Shown here: piece after piece, positions 37,636 to 46,721 of the stretch | Layout of the letters: every line of letters starts with the position of its first letter | Numbering within the stretch: the first letter of the stretch is position 1 | NCBI RefSeq assembly: GCF_004211145.1 | Contig: NZ_SEBS01000001.1 | Span: 62,001 to 126,000, forward strand | From: Flavobacterium sp. | GTDB taxonomy: Bacteria > Bacteroidota > Bacteroidia > Flavobacteriales > Flavobacteriaceae | DNA length: 64,000 nucleotides | Direction: 5' to 3' | Program-made: the position numbers and the translations under genes | The notes under the pieces: model-generated | The model's database searches: none | What the model was told of the DNA's origin: nothing | What the model saw: the letters and a program-made list of their open reading frames with translations, nothing else

Positions 37636-38100
37636 ATGGACAGAGTAGCAATTGACAGCGAAAAAGCGATAAAAGCAATCAACAGTCTAATCGAAATCAA
37701 CAATGATCGCGTCGAAGGTTATGAAACGGCTGCAAAAGAAACCGATTCGGCCGAATTGAAAAGCCTTTTCTCAGGATTGAAAGGTACGAGCGAGCAAGTG
37801 TTGCCCGAGCTCAGATCTGAAATCACGCGTCTTGGCGGCGAACCTGAAGAAGGAACGCGCGTCACCGGAAAATTCTTCCGCGCGTGGATGGACGTGAAAG
37901 CGGCCTTGACCGGAAACAACCGCCACGAGATCTTGAAATCGTGCGAATTCGGTGAAGACAAAGCGCAGGAAGCGTACACCGATGTCCTCGAAAACCATCG
38001 CGAAGAATTGTCGTCGGAACAAATTTCGATGATCCAAAACCAGCAGGCGAAATTGCGTGCCGACCACGATAAAGTAAAAATGTTGCGCGATTCCGAATAG
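37636..38100 (+). CDS. PA2169/DUF2383-like four-helix-bundle protein
   Basis: KAIKAINSLIEINNDRVEGYETAAKETDSAELKSLFSGLKGTSEQVLPELRSEITRLGGEPEEGTRVTGKFFRAWMDVKAALTG. Confidence 0.75.
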   Translation: MDRVAIDSEKAIKAINSLIEINNDRVEGYETAAKETDSAELKSLFSGLKGTSEQVLPELRSEITRLGGEPEEGTRVTGKFFRAWMDVKAALTGNNRHEILKSCEFGEDKAQEAYTDVLENHREELSSEQISMIQNQQAKLRADHDKVKMLRDSE

Positions 38101-38118
38101 CTTTTCGCGACAACTGAG

Positions 38119-38153
38119 AAAGCCTTGTAGAGAATTTTACAAGGCTTTTTTTA
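38119..38153 (+). terminator. Intrinsic terminator
   Basis: AAAGCCTTGTA-gagaattt-TACAAGGCTTTTTTT. Confidence 0.85.
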
Positions 38154-38254
38154 TTTTAGAACGTCGCGTTCCAGCTACATTATTGTGACGACATTTTTGC
38201 GCGAAACGGCTGCTACCGACACTGATTTCCTTACTTTTGCGAAAAATTTCAGCC

Positions 38255-38935
38255 ATGAGCAAATGTGAGCAATGTATCGTTCGGGAATTCAGTTCCATCA
38301 AAGCGCTTACGAAACAGGAGCTTTTGCACATGGCCGATTGCAAGACTTCGAAAATCGTCAAGAAAGGCGAACCTATTTTTGAGGAAGGCGAAGTCGTGAA
38401 CGGCGTTTTCTGTGTCAAGGATGGCGTCTGCAAAATGACGAAACTCAGCGAGAACGGCAAAGACCAGATCGTGAAACTCGCCAAAAAAGGAGAATTGCTC
38501 GGGCAGCGTTCGCTCATCAGTGAAGAACCCGCAAACCTGAGCGCGGTCGCACTTGAAGATATGACGGTCTGTTTTATCCCGAGGAGCGAAATCCTTAACT
38601 TCTTCAACCAGAACAACAATTTCTCGATGTCGGTGATGCGGACGATTTGCGGAGATTTGAAGGACGCCGACGACATCCTGGTCAATATGGCGCAAAAAAC
38701 CGTACGCGAACGCCTTGCCCAAACGTTGCTGTATCTCGAGGAAAATTTCGGGACGAACCCAGACAAAAGCCTCAAGTTGCAATTGTCGCGTGAGGAAATC
38801 GCGAGCATAATCGGGACGGCGACTGAAAGCTGCATCCGATTGCTGTCGGAACTCAACAAAGAAGGCGCGATAAAACTCGACGGCAAGAAGATCACGATTG
38901 TAAATCCCGGAGTGCTGCGCAAGATCGCGCATTGA
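38255..38935 (+). CDS. Crp/Fnr-family transcriptional regulator
   Basis: MSKCEQCIVREFSSIKALTKQEL N-terminal Cys pair; cNMP-like domain; LSREEIASIIGTATESCIRLLSELNKEGAI HTH. Confidence 0.88.
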   Translation: MSKCEQCIVREFSSIKALTKQELLHMADCKTSKIVKKGEPIFEEGEVVNGVFCVKDGVCKMTKLSENGKDQIVKLAKKGELLGQRSLISEEPANLSAVALEDMTVCFIPRSEILNFFNQNNNFSMSVMRTICGDLKDADDILVNMAQKTVRERLAQTLLYLEENFGTNPDKSLKLQLSREEIASIIGTATESCIRLLSELNKEGAIKLDGKKITIVNPGVLRKIAH

Positions 38936-38952
38936 TTTGCGTCGCGTGCATC

Positions 38953-38964
38953 TGATAAATATCA
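38953..38964. promoter_or_regulatory. Candidate Fnr-type operator TGATA-AA-TATCA upstream of hemN
   Basis: Palindrome centred 29.5 nt upstream of TAATTTTG (38988-38995). Confidence 0.65.
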
Positions 38965-39013
38965 TATTTTCCCGAATCTGAACCTCATAATTTTGGACGA
39001 TAAAATCCAGATT

Positions 39014-40378
39014 ATGAACACTTCCCTATTCAGCAAATACAACGTTCCCGGCCCGCGCTACACGAGCTATCCAACAGTTCCATATTGGGACGAATCGTTT
39101 TTTGGCGTCGAAAGCTGGAAAGACAATCTGTGCCGCTCATTTCTGGAAACCAATGCAATTGAGGGAATCAGCCTTTACATCCATTTGCCGTTTTGCGAAA
39201 GCATGTGCACGTTTTGCGGTTGTTTCAAGCGAATTACGAAGAATCATTCGGTCGAAACGACGTATATCAAGGCGATTTTGAAAGAGTGGAAATTGTATTG
39301 CCGACTTTTGGGCGAACGTCCGCGCATCGCCGAATTGCATTTGGGTGGCGGAACTCCGACGTTTTTCTCGTCCCAAAATCTCGAAGATCTTATCAATGGG
39401 ATTTTCTCGAGCGCTGAACGCACCCAAAACTGCGAAATGAGTTTCGAAGGCCATCCGAACAATACGACGAGACAACATCTTGAAAAACTGTACGAACTTG
39501 GTTTCCGACGCGTGAGTTTCGGCGTGCAGGATTATTGCGAGATTGTGCAACAAGCGATCAATCGTGTGCAACCGTTTCAGAATGTGGCGAAAGTGACACT
39601 TTGGGCGCGCGAGATCGGTTATACTTCGGTTGGCCACGATTTGGTTTACGGGCTTCCGTTCCAGACGAAAGAAGCGATCATCGACACGATTGAAAAGACG
39701 TATTCGCTGCATCCCGACCGCATCTCGTTTTACAGTTACGCGCACGTGCCGTGGCTAAAAGGCAACGGACAACGCGGATTTCGGGACGAAGACATCCCAA
39801 AGGATGCGCAAAAACGCGATTTATATGAGACGGGAAAAAACATGCTTTCCCAGCACGGTTATTACGAGATCGGCATGGATCATTTCGCGTTGGCGACCGA
39901 CAGTTTGTTCAAGGCGGCTAAAAACGGGTCGTTGCATCGGAACTTCATGGGATACAACGCGTCGAAAACGCAGCTCATGATCGGGCTTGGCGTTTCTTCG
40001 ATTTCCGACAGTTGGTACAGTTTCGCGCAGAACGTCAAGAATCTCGAGGATTACTACCAGATGCTCGAATGGGACGCGCTTCCCGTCGTGAAAGGACATA
40101 CGCTCACGGCTGAAGATCTGACGATTCGGAAACATATTTTGAACCTTACATGTTTCCTGGAAACGTCTTGGGAAGACCGCGACATGCAATTCAAAACGCT
40201 CGCGAACGTGATGGAAAAACTCATCGAACTCCAAAACGACGGGCTCGTTACGATCAAAGGTAACGTCATAAAAATTACCGAGACCGGCCGGCCGTTTTTG
40301 CGCAATGTCTGCATGGCGTTCGATTTGCGCATGACGCGGACGGAACCGGAACGAAACGTATTTTCGACAACGATTTAA
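39014..40378 (+). CDS. hemN: Oxygen-independent coproporphyrinogen III oxidase
   Basis: YNVPGPRYTSYPTVPYWDE; YIHLPFCESMCTFCGCFKRITKN radical-SAM CxxxCxxC motif; LGGGTPTFFS. Confidence 0.95.
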   Translation: MNTSLFSKYNVPGPRYTSYPTVPYWDESFFGVESWKDNLCRSFLETNAIEGISLYIHLPFCESMCTFCGCFKRITKNHSVETTYIKAILKEWKLYCRLLGERPRIAELHLGGGTPTFFSSQNLEDLINGIFSSAERTQNCEMSFEGHPNNTTRQHLEKLYELGFRRVSFGVQDYCEIVQQAINRVQPFQNVAKVTLWAREIGYTSVGHDLVYGLPFQTKEAIIDTIEKTYSLHPDRISFYSYAHVPWLKGNGQRGFRDEDIPKDAQKRDLYETGKNMLSQHGYYEIGMDHFALATDSLFKAAKNGSLHRNFMGYNASKTQLMIGLGVSSISDSWYSFAQNVKNLEDYYQMLEWDALPVVKGHTLTAEDLTIRKHILNLTCFLETSWEDRDMQFKTLANVMEKLIELQNDGLVTIKGNVIKITETGRPFLRNVCMAFDLRMTRTEPERNVFSTTI

Positions 40379-40593
40379 TTTTAAGGGAAGTTTGATTTTT
40401 GAACAGTTAAGATAGTTGAGAATAGTTGAGACTTCAATGTTGAAGATTATGGCTTTTTCTTAACTGTGTTGATTGCGCTAACTGGGAATTTCGAGTGTTT
40501 TAGGGATTTGAGAGAAGTATAAATTTTTCTGATTACAGCCCGACAACTTCAAATATCGTAACCATTATTAATTATCAGGTCGATGTTTTCTAC

Positions 40594-40623
40594 AAAAAAG
40601 CCGCTCTATAAAAGCGGCTTTTT
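40594..40623. terminator. Bidirectional terminator between hemN and the SafE-like gene
   Basis: AAAAAAGCCGCT-ctataaa-AGCGGCTTTTTC. Confidence 0.85.
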
Positions 40624-40643
40624 CAACTTCAACTATCAACTTT

Positions 40644-41345
40644 CTACTGACAATCAGGAAACGCCTTGACGAGCAACGACATCGTCGCGGGTGAGACGAA
40701 AGGAATTCCCAATCCAAGACCGCGCAGAATAAACAAACTCCCCACGAAAACGGCCATTACGGGCACAACTCGCGCCATCCTTTTCCTAAGGTTCAAGCTC
40801 AGGTGAACATACAAATACTGTATTCCGGCCATGAGCGGTAAAGTTCCAATGCCGAAAACCAACATGAACAACACTCCCAAACCCGCAGTCTGCAGCGCGA
40901 TCGCTCCGAAAAGCGCCGTATAAACCATTCCGCACGGCAGCAATCCGTTCAAGGTTCCGATGAAGAATACGCTCGACACGCTTCCATTTTTGAATTGTTT
41001 TCCCATCGCGGTTTTTACTTTCGAGATCAATCGGAAGATCAAACCCGAACCGTTGACCATTGCCCATTTTCGCTCGGGCACAACTGCGATCAGGATCACG
41101 ATAATTCCCATGAACAGCGATAACTTTTGTTGGAAACCCGCGAGATACAGGCCGCGTCCGACGAGACCGAAAACCAGTCCGAGCATCGCATACGACGACA
41201 ATCGACCGATGTGATAGGCGAACAATTGAACGGCTTTACGCGTCGGATTTTGTCGGTCCAACGGCAACATGAGCGCGATCGGCCCGCACATACCGATGCA
41301 ATGCAAACTGCTCGTCAATCCCAATATAAGCGCGGCGAGCAACAT
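40644..41345 (-). CDS. Sulfite exporter TauE/SafE family protein at the end of the cco cluster
   Basis: MLLAALILGLTSSLHCIGMCGPIALMLP...FAYHIGRLSSYAMLGLVFGLVG; NGLLPCGMVYTALFGAIAL. Confidence 0.88.
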   Translation of the reverse strand: MLLAALILGLTSSLHCIGMCGPIALMLPLDRQNPTRKAVQLFAYHIGRLSSYAMLGLVFGLVGRGLYLAGFQQKLSLFMGIIVILIAVVPERKWAMVNGSGLIFRLISKVKTAMGKQFKNGSVSSVFFIGTLNGLLPCGMVYTALFGAIALQTAGLGVLFMLVFGIGTLPLMAGIQYLYVHLSLNLRKRMARVVPVMAVFVGSLFILRGLGLGIPFVSPATMSLLVKAFPDCQ

Positions 41346-41785
41346 TATTGATAGATTTCTTTTTTGATCATATAGGTTTTCCCGAACTCGGTCCATTCGA
41401 GCGTAATGTCCCACTGACCGCCAGCCAGGCGCGAAACAGGTATGAGCAAATATGTTCCGGATCTTGGAATTGAGGTTTCAAAATCCAGTTTGCTGGCCGA
41501 CGGTCGGTAAAAGGACACTTTTCCTGATATATTTTTAAGGTCGTGCGCGAAGTCGATGCGCACGCCCTCATCCGTTGACACGATTTCAGGTTTTTGGGAA
41601 AGATCGGCCGCGTTCTGCAGCTTGTCGAATTCCTCGCTGAATTTCGTGTCGTGTTTGTAATATTCCTGCACGACGAGTTCGTTGTCGTATTTCGAGTTCG
41701 ATTGCACTTCAAACACGAAGTACAAAATAAATGTCATAAAAAGCCCGAAAGCAATCACGATTCCCGTTCCCCAATTAATTTTCAT
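41345..41785 (-). CDS. FixH/CcoH family protein
   Basis: MKINWGTGIVIAFGLFMTFILYFVFEVQSNSKYDNELVVQEYYKHDTKF; located between ccoG and the SafE-like gene. Confidence 0.85.
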   Translation of the reverse strand: MKINWGTGIVIAFGLFMTFILYFVFEVQSNSKYDNELVVQEYYKHDTKFSEEFDKLQNAADLSQKPEIVSTDEGVRIDFAHDLKNISGKVSFYRPSASKLDFETSIPRSGTYLLIPVSRLAGGQWDITLEWTEFGKTYMIKKEIYQ

Positions 41786-41796
41786 GATATCGTATT

Positions 41797-43206
41797 TTAA
41801 AAAGTTCTGGGGCCTAAAAACGTGGCCTTTTGTGTGCTGATCAATTTTTTTCCACTGTAAATCCCGAACTCGACTTTTGTCTTATCGCCCGAGAGCAATG
41901 CGGCGGGAATTTCGACGAAAATCGTTCCCTGTACCGTTTTTTGTTTTTCGATATGCGACTGGACATTGCCGATCGTTTCAATTTTTCCTTTGGGCGACAG
42001 CAGTTCGATGTGCACGTTTTCATACGCCGCTGACGTTTTGTTCAGGATCCGGAACGTATAAATGTTGCGGATGTCTTCGCCTTTGTGTTCGAACAATTGT
42101 CCGGGCAATCTCAGGATCGACGCTTCAACGTCGGTGCGCAATGCGAGCAGAATCGCGAAAACGCTCATCAGAACGAGCAAAACCGCCGTGTAACCTTTCA
42201 TGCGCAGCGTAAACCGGAACTTTTCCTTCTTCTCGATTTCATCTTCAGACGCGTACCGAATCAAACCATTTGGCAGTCCGACGCCTTTCATAATCGTATC
42301 GCATTCGTCGATGCAAGCCGTGCAATTGGTGCATTCGAGCTGGGTTCCGTTGCGGATGTCGATTCCCGTCGGACAAACATTAACACACAACCGGCAATCG
42401 ATGCAATCGCCTTTTCCCGACGCGACGCGGTCTTCATTTTTCTTGAATTTCGCGCGGCCTTCGGATTTTTCGCCCCTCACGAAATCGTACACGACATTGA
42501 TCGATTTGTTGTCGAGCAGCACGCCCTGCAGCCTTCCGTATGGGCAAGCGATGATGCAGACTTGTTCGCGGAACCACGCGTACACGAAGTAAAAAACGAT
42601 TGTAAACAGCAGCAACGTGATGAAGTTCCCGACGTGCGATTTCGGGCCGTCTTCCACGATCCTGATCAATTCGTCCGAGCCGATCAAATACGCGAGGAAA
42701 ATGTTTGCGATCAGGAACGAAACGAGAAAAAACAGTGCGAATTTGAATGAACGTTTACGGATTTTTTCGGCATTCCAGGATTGATTCTCCAATCTTTGTT
42801 GGGCGCCGCGATCGCCGTCGATCCAGTATTCGATGCGTCGGAAGACCATTTCGAGGAAAATCGTCTGCGGACAAATCCATCCGCAAAACAAACGTCCATA
42901 TACTACGGTGAACAGCGCCACGAACACGACCATGATGATCATCCCGATCACGACGAGGTAGAAATCCTGCGGCCAAAATGGAAACCCGAAAAAATTGAAT
43001 CTGCGCCCGATCACATTGAACAGCAGAAACTGGTTGCCGTTGATCTTCACGAATGGCGCCGACGCCAGGAAAGCAAGCAACACATAACTCACGATTTTGC
43101 GATACTCGTAAAACTTACCCGACGGCTTTTTCGGAAAAATAAAATTGCGTTTTCCGGTCTCGTCTATGGTCGAAATCGAATCGCGAAACGACTGGTTGTC
43201 TGGCAT
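41797..43206 (-). CDS. ccoG: Cytochrome c oxidase accessory protein CcoG
   Basis: Two ferredoxin clusters CIDCRLCVNVCPTGIDI and CTNCTACIDECDTIM; GRLFCGWICPQTIFLEMVFRRIEYWIDGD. Confidence 0.95.
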   Translation of the reverse strand: MPDNQSFRDSISTIDETGKRNFIFPKKPSGKFYEYRKIVSYVLLAFLASAPFVKINGNQFLLFNVIGRRFNFFGFPFWPQDFYLVVIGMIIMVVFVALFTVVYGRLFCGWICPQTIFLEMVFRRIEYWIDGDRGAQQRLENQSWNAEKIRKRSFKFALFFLVSFLIANIFLAYLIGSDELIRIVEDGPKSHVGNFITLLLFTIVFYFVYAWFREQVCIIACPYGRLQGVLLDNKSINVVYDFVRGEKSEGRAKFKKNEDRVASGKGDCIDCRLCVNVCPTGIDIRNGTQLECTNCTACIDECDTIMKGVGLPNGLIRYASEDEIEKKEKFRFTLRMKGYTAVLLVLMSVFAILLALRTDVEASILRLPGQLFEHKGEDIRNIYTFRILNKTSAAYENVHIELLSPKGKIETIGNVQSHIEKQKTVQGTIFVEIPAALLSGDKTKVEFGIYSGKKLISTQKATFLGPRTF

Positions 43207-43207
43207 A

Positions 43208-44149
43208 TTATTTCTTTTCGAGTGCGGCGATTGGCTTGCTTGCCGCTGATTTCGTGCTGTCGGGTGCGACGGTCTTATCTATCCAGAGTTCACCGTCGGG
43301 CGCTTTAGGATCAACAGGTTTCGTGCCTTGCAATGACAGCACGTAACTCGCTACATGTTGTATTTCGGTCGGTTTCAACGTGCTGTTCCACGCGATCATC
43401 CCTTTGCCGTCGCGGCCTCCGTTCGTGATCGTGTGGAAAACGTTTTTGATGCCGCCGCCCAGGATCCAATATTCGTCAGTCAGGTTTGGGCCGATCTGTC
43501 CGCCCGCATCCACGCGATGGCACGCGACGCAACTCGTTTGGAAAATCACTTTGCCTTTGGCCAGATCATCGGCCGATGTGAGCAACGTGACCTTCTCCTC
43601 GTTCATTTGGTCGGGAGCGGTTTTCTTCCATTCCTCGACGTCGATTTTGGCTTGTGCCATTTCCTTGCGCAATTCGGTTTCCTGGTCGTCGGCGCCAATG
43701 ACCTCGAATCGGATCAAATAGACCGCACCGAAAAATATCGTCGCATAAAAAAGATATACCCACCAAGGCGGCAACGTATTGTCAAGTTCCTTGATGCCGT
43801 CATAATCATGATTCAGCAGCAATTCGCCTTCACTTTCGATCGGTTTTGTGCGCATGAGTTTCTGCATCAAGTTTTTGTAGAATGCAGTTTGCGTGAACGG
43901 CGTATTTTGTTCGATGTCGGCGGACTTCTTTTGCTCGTCGGACATAAGTTGGTACATCACGTTTTCGACGGCGGCCCATGTCATCTCAATCGCAATCAGG
44001 AAAACCAGGATGACCAACAGCACGAGCGAAATCATCGGAAACTTGACAAACGCAGGCAGTTCGCCCGAATCTACGTAATATTCAATGCCTCCGACAATCG
44101 CGATAAAGATCAGCGAAACTCTCAACCATGCGGGAAAAAACTTTTTCAT
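43208..44149 (-). CDS. ccoP: cbb3-type cytochrome c oxidase subunit III, single c-heme motif
   Basis: YDGIKELDNTLPPWWVYLFYATIFFGAVYL; single heme motif SCVACHRVDAGGQIGPNLTDEYW. Confidence 0.93.
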   Translation of the reverse strand: MKKFFPAWLRVSLIFIAIVGGIEYYVDSGELPAFVKFPMISLVLLVILVFLIAIEMTWAAVENVMYQLMSDEQKKSADIEQNTPFTQTAFYKNLMQKLMRTKPIESEGELLLNHDYDGIKELDNTLPPWWVYLFYATIFFGAVYLIRFEVIGADDQETELRKEMAQAKIDVEEWKKTAPDQMNEEKVTLLTSADDLAKGKVIFQTSCVACHRVDAGGQIGPNLTDEYWILGGGIKNVFHTITNGGRDGKGMIAWNSTLKPTEIQHVASYVLSLQGTKPVDPKAPDGELWIDKTVAPDSTKSAASKPIAALEKK

Positions 44150-44156
44150 GATGTGA

Positions 44157-44330
44157 TTATTTGTCCTCGTTTAAGGGAATTTGACTCAGTTCTTCGATTT
44201 TTTGTTTTTTGTAGGACGCGACCCAAAATCCGAGCACGACGAAGAACACGAAAAAGATGCTCAGCGATACGATCGGGTAAATCGCGACTCCCGAAATGGT
44301 TTCCATGCTGTGTTTTATTTGTTCGAACAT
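44157..44330 (-). CDS. ccoQ: CcoQ-like small membrane protein, 57 aa, absent from the supplied ORF track
   Basis: Manual translation: MFEQIKHSMETISGVAIYPIVSLSIFFVFFVVLGFWVASYKKQKIEELSQIPLNEDK; lies between ccoNO and ccoP. Confidence 0.8.
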   Translation of the reverse strand: MFEQIKHSMETISGVAIYPIVSLSIFFVFFVVLGFWVASYKKQKIEELSQIPLNEDK

Positions 44331-44333
44331 GAC

Positions 44334-46517
44334 TTATTTTTTAGGTTTTACTTTGATGTCGGTGCCCAGTTTTTGGATGTAGGCGATAAGCGCGGTGATT
44401 TCGCGTTTGGAAACCGGCGTGAACGTTTCGCCTTTTGCAGCGGCGGCTTTCTTGCTTGCCTCGTAGCTTTTGGCGAAATCGGGATCCTCAAGCAGGTTTT
44501 TTTCGATTTCGTCCGACTGGATTTCCATGTTCTGCTTGGCTTCGACGATATCGCGTTCTGAATACGGAACTCCGAGTTGTTTCATCGTGCGCATCTTCGC
44601 CTCGGTGCCTGAAATGTCGAGCGGCTTATTATCGAACAGCCATTTGTACGACGGCATGATCGAACCTGAAGACGTGCTTTGCGGATCGTACATGTGGTTG
44701 AAATGCCAGTTGTCGTTGTACTTTTGTCCGACTCTAAGCAAATCCGGACCAGTTCGTTTCGAGCCCCAAAGGAACGGATGGTCGTACACGAATTCGCCGG
44801 CTTTCGACTGCGGTCCGTAGCGTTCGACTTCGCTTCGGAACGGACGAACCATTTGCGAATGACAGGAAACGCAGCCTTCACGGATATACAAATCACGGCC
44901 TTCGAGTTCGAGAGGCGAATACGGTTTCACGCTCGCGATCGTCGGGATGTTCGACTTAACCATGATGGTGGGCACGATCTGGATCACGCCACCGATCAGG
45001 ATCGCGACGGTCGCGAGAATCGTCAATTGTATCGGGCGACGCTCGAGCCACGGGTGGAATTTCTCGCCTTTCAGACGTTGCAGGCTGATGCGTTGCAATT
45101 CAGGTGCTTCGGCCAACTCGTCCTCGACGGCGGCGTTTGCTTTGACGGTTCTCCAGATGTTGTACACGAGCACGATGATTCCGATCAGATACATGGTTCC
45201 GCCCACGGCACGCATCCAGTACATTGGGATGATTTGGTTGACGGTTTCGAGGAAGTTTCCGTAGGTGAGCGTTCCGTCAGGATTGAATTGCTTCCACATC
45301 GAGGCTTGGGTGAAACCGGCGACATACATCGGAAGCGTGTACAAGATGATTCCCAACGTCCCAATCCAGAAATGGAAATTCGCGAGTTTTTTCGAGAACA
45401 ATTCGCCTTTTGTCAAACGCGGAACGAGCCAATAAATCATGCCGAACGCCATGAATCCGTTCCAGGCGAGCGCTCCGACGTGGACGTGGGCGATGATCCA
45501 ATCAGTGAAATGCGCGATTGCATTTACGTTTTTGAGCGACAGCATCGGGCCTTCGAACGTCGCCATTCCATAACCCGTGATCGCGACGACGAAGAATTTT
45601 AGAACAGGTTCGGTCCGGACTTTATCCCAAACGCCGCGCAAGGTCAACAAGCCGTTGATCATTCCGCCCCAAGACGGCGCGATGAGCATGATCGAGAACA
45701 CGACACCGAGGTTTTGCGCCCAGGTCGGTAAAGCCGAATATAACAAGTGATGCGGCCCGGCCCAAATATAGATGAAGATCAGCGACCAGAAGTGAATGAT
45801 CGAAAGTCGGTACGAATACACGGGACGGTTCGCGGCTTTGGGCACGAAATAATACATCAATCCAAGGAACGGCGTCGTGAGGAAAAACGCGACGGCGTTG
45901 TGTCCGTACCACCATTGCACGAGCGCATCCTGGACGCCTGCGTAGACCGAATAACTTTTGGTAAATGAAACAGGAAGTTCCAGGCTGTTGAAAATATGTA
46001 GTACGGCGACCGTTACGAAAGTCGCGAGGTAAAACCAGATGGCCACATACAAATGGCGTTCGCGTCGGCGTAAAACCGTCCCGATCATGTTGATTCCGAA
46101 TACGACCCAGATGAGCGCGATCGCAATGTCTATCGGCCATTCGAGTTCGGCGTATTCCTTCGACGTCGTAATCCCGAGCGGCAACGAAACAGCGGCTGCC
46201 ACGATGATCAATTGCCAGCCCCAAAAGTGCAGGTTGCTCAAGAAGTTGCTGTACAACCGCGCTTTGAGCAAGCGTTGCAGCGAATAATAAATTCCCGCGA
46301 ACATCGCGTTTCCTACAAAGGCGAAAATGACCGCGTTCGTGTGCAGCGGTCGCAGTCGGCCGAAACTCAGCCATGAAATTCCCTCGGTGAGATTCGGGAA
46401 CAAAAACAGGAACGCGAGCAATAGCCCGACGACCATTCCCACGACGCCGAACAAAATGGTCGCGTAGATAAATTTCTTGACGATTTTATTGTCGTAATAA
46501 AATTGTTGGATCTCCAT
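44334..46517 (-). CDS. ccoNO: Fused cbb3-type cytochrome c oxidase subunits I and II
   Basis: MEIQQFYYDNKIVKKFIYATILFGVVGMVVGLLLAF...; HVHVGALAWNGFMAFGMIYWLVPRL; C-terminal CcoO GRDLYIREGCVSCHSQMVRPFRSEVERYG. Confidence 0.95.
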   Translation of the reverse strand: MEIQQFYYDNKIVKKFIYATILFGVVGMVVGLLLAFLFLFPNLTEGISWLSFGRLRPLHTNAVIFAFVGNAMFAGIYYSLQRLLKARLYSNFLSNLHFWGWQLIIVAAAVSLPLGITTSKEYAELEWPIDIAIALIWVVFGINMIGTVLRRRERHLYVAIWFYLATFVTVAVLHIFNSLELPVSFTKSYSVYAGVQDALVQWWYGHNAVAFFLTTPFLGLMYYFVPKAANRPVYSYRLSIIHFWSLIFIYIWAGPHHLLYSALPTWAQNLGVVFSIMLIAPSWGGMINGLLTLRGVWDKVRTEPVLKFFVVAITGYGMATFEGPMLSLKNVNAIAHFTDWIIAHVHVGALAWNGFMAFGMIYWLVPRLTKGELFSKKLANFHFWIGTLGIILYTLPMYVAGFTQASMWKQFNPDGTLTYGNFLETVNQIIPMYWMRAVGGTMYLIGIIVLVYNIWRTVKANAAVEDELAEAPELQRISLQRLKGEKFHPWLERRPIQLTILATVAILIGGVIQIVPTIMVKSNIPTIASVKPYSPLELEGRDLYIREGCVSCHSQMVRPFRSEVERYGPQSKAGEFVYDHPFLWGSKRTGPDLLRVGQKYNDNWHFNHMYDPQSTSSGSIMPSYKWLFDNKPLDISGTEAKMRTMKQLGVPYSERDIVEAKQNMEIQSDEIEKNLLEDPDFAKSYEASKKAAAAKGETFTPVSKREITALIAYIQKLGTDIKVKPKK

Positions 46518-46518
46518 A

Positions 46519-46695
46519 CTATTCGGGTTTGTCATGGTTTTTGGTTTCGATTTTGGTTTCGTCGTCGAAAAGCATACGCACTGACGGCGTGTACGTGTCT
46601 TCAAATTGACCGACTTTCACGGCCGCGACAAACACGGCGAAAAAGCATACGGCGACGAAAATGCTCACGCAGATTAAAAGATAGATTACGCTCAT
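46519..46695 (-). CDS. ccoS: cbb3 oxidase assembly protein CcoS
   Basis: MSVIYLLICVSIFVAVCFFAVFVAAVKVGQFEDTYTPSVRMLFDDE. Confidence 0.92.
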   Translation of the reverse strand: MSVIYLLICVSIFVAVCFFAVFVAAVKVGQFEDTYTPSVRMLFDDETKIETKNHDKPE

Positions 46696-46713
46696 AATAC
46701 CTGTTTTATTGGA

Positions 46714-46721
46714 CAAAATTA
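46714..46721 (-). promoter_or_regulatory. -7 box TAATTTTG for ccoS-ccoNO
   Basis: Minus-strand TAATTTTG, 29.5 nt downstream of the centre of the palindrome at 46745-46756. Confidence 0.55.

Noticed and set aside
37636-38100. Ferritin/Dps assignment
   Set aside because: Four-helix-bundle size fits, but no di-iron motif seen; DUF2383/PA2169-like is the better fit.
42085-42750. 221-aa plus-strand ORF
   Set aside because: Fully antisense to ccoG, which has strong ferredoxin motifs; shadow ORF rich in F/R/D with no domain.
43355-44332. 325-aa plus-strand ORF
   Set aside because: Antisense to ccoP and ccoQ; low-complexity translation typical of a shadow frame.
44679-45602. 307-aa plus-strand ORF
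   Set aside because: Antisense to ccoNO.
45622-46374. 250-aa minus-strand ORF in another frame of ccoNO
   Set aside because: Same-strand out-of-frame overlap with a well supported oxidase subunit.
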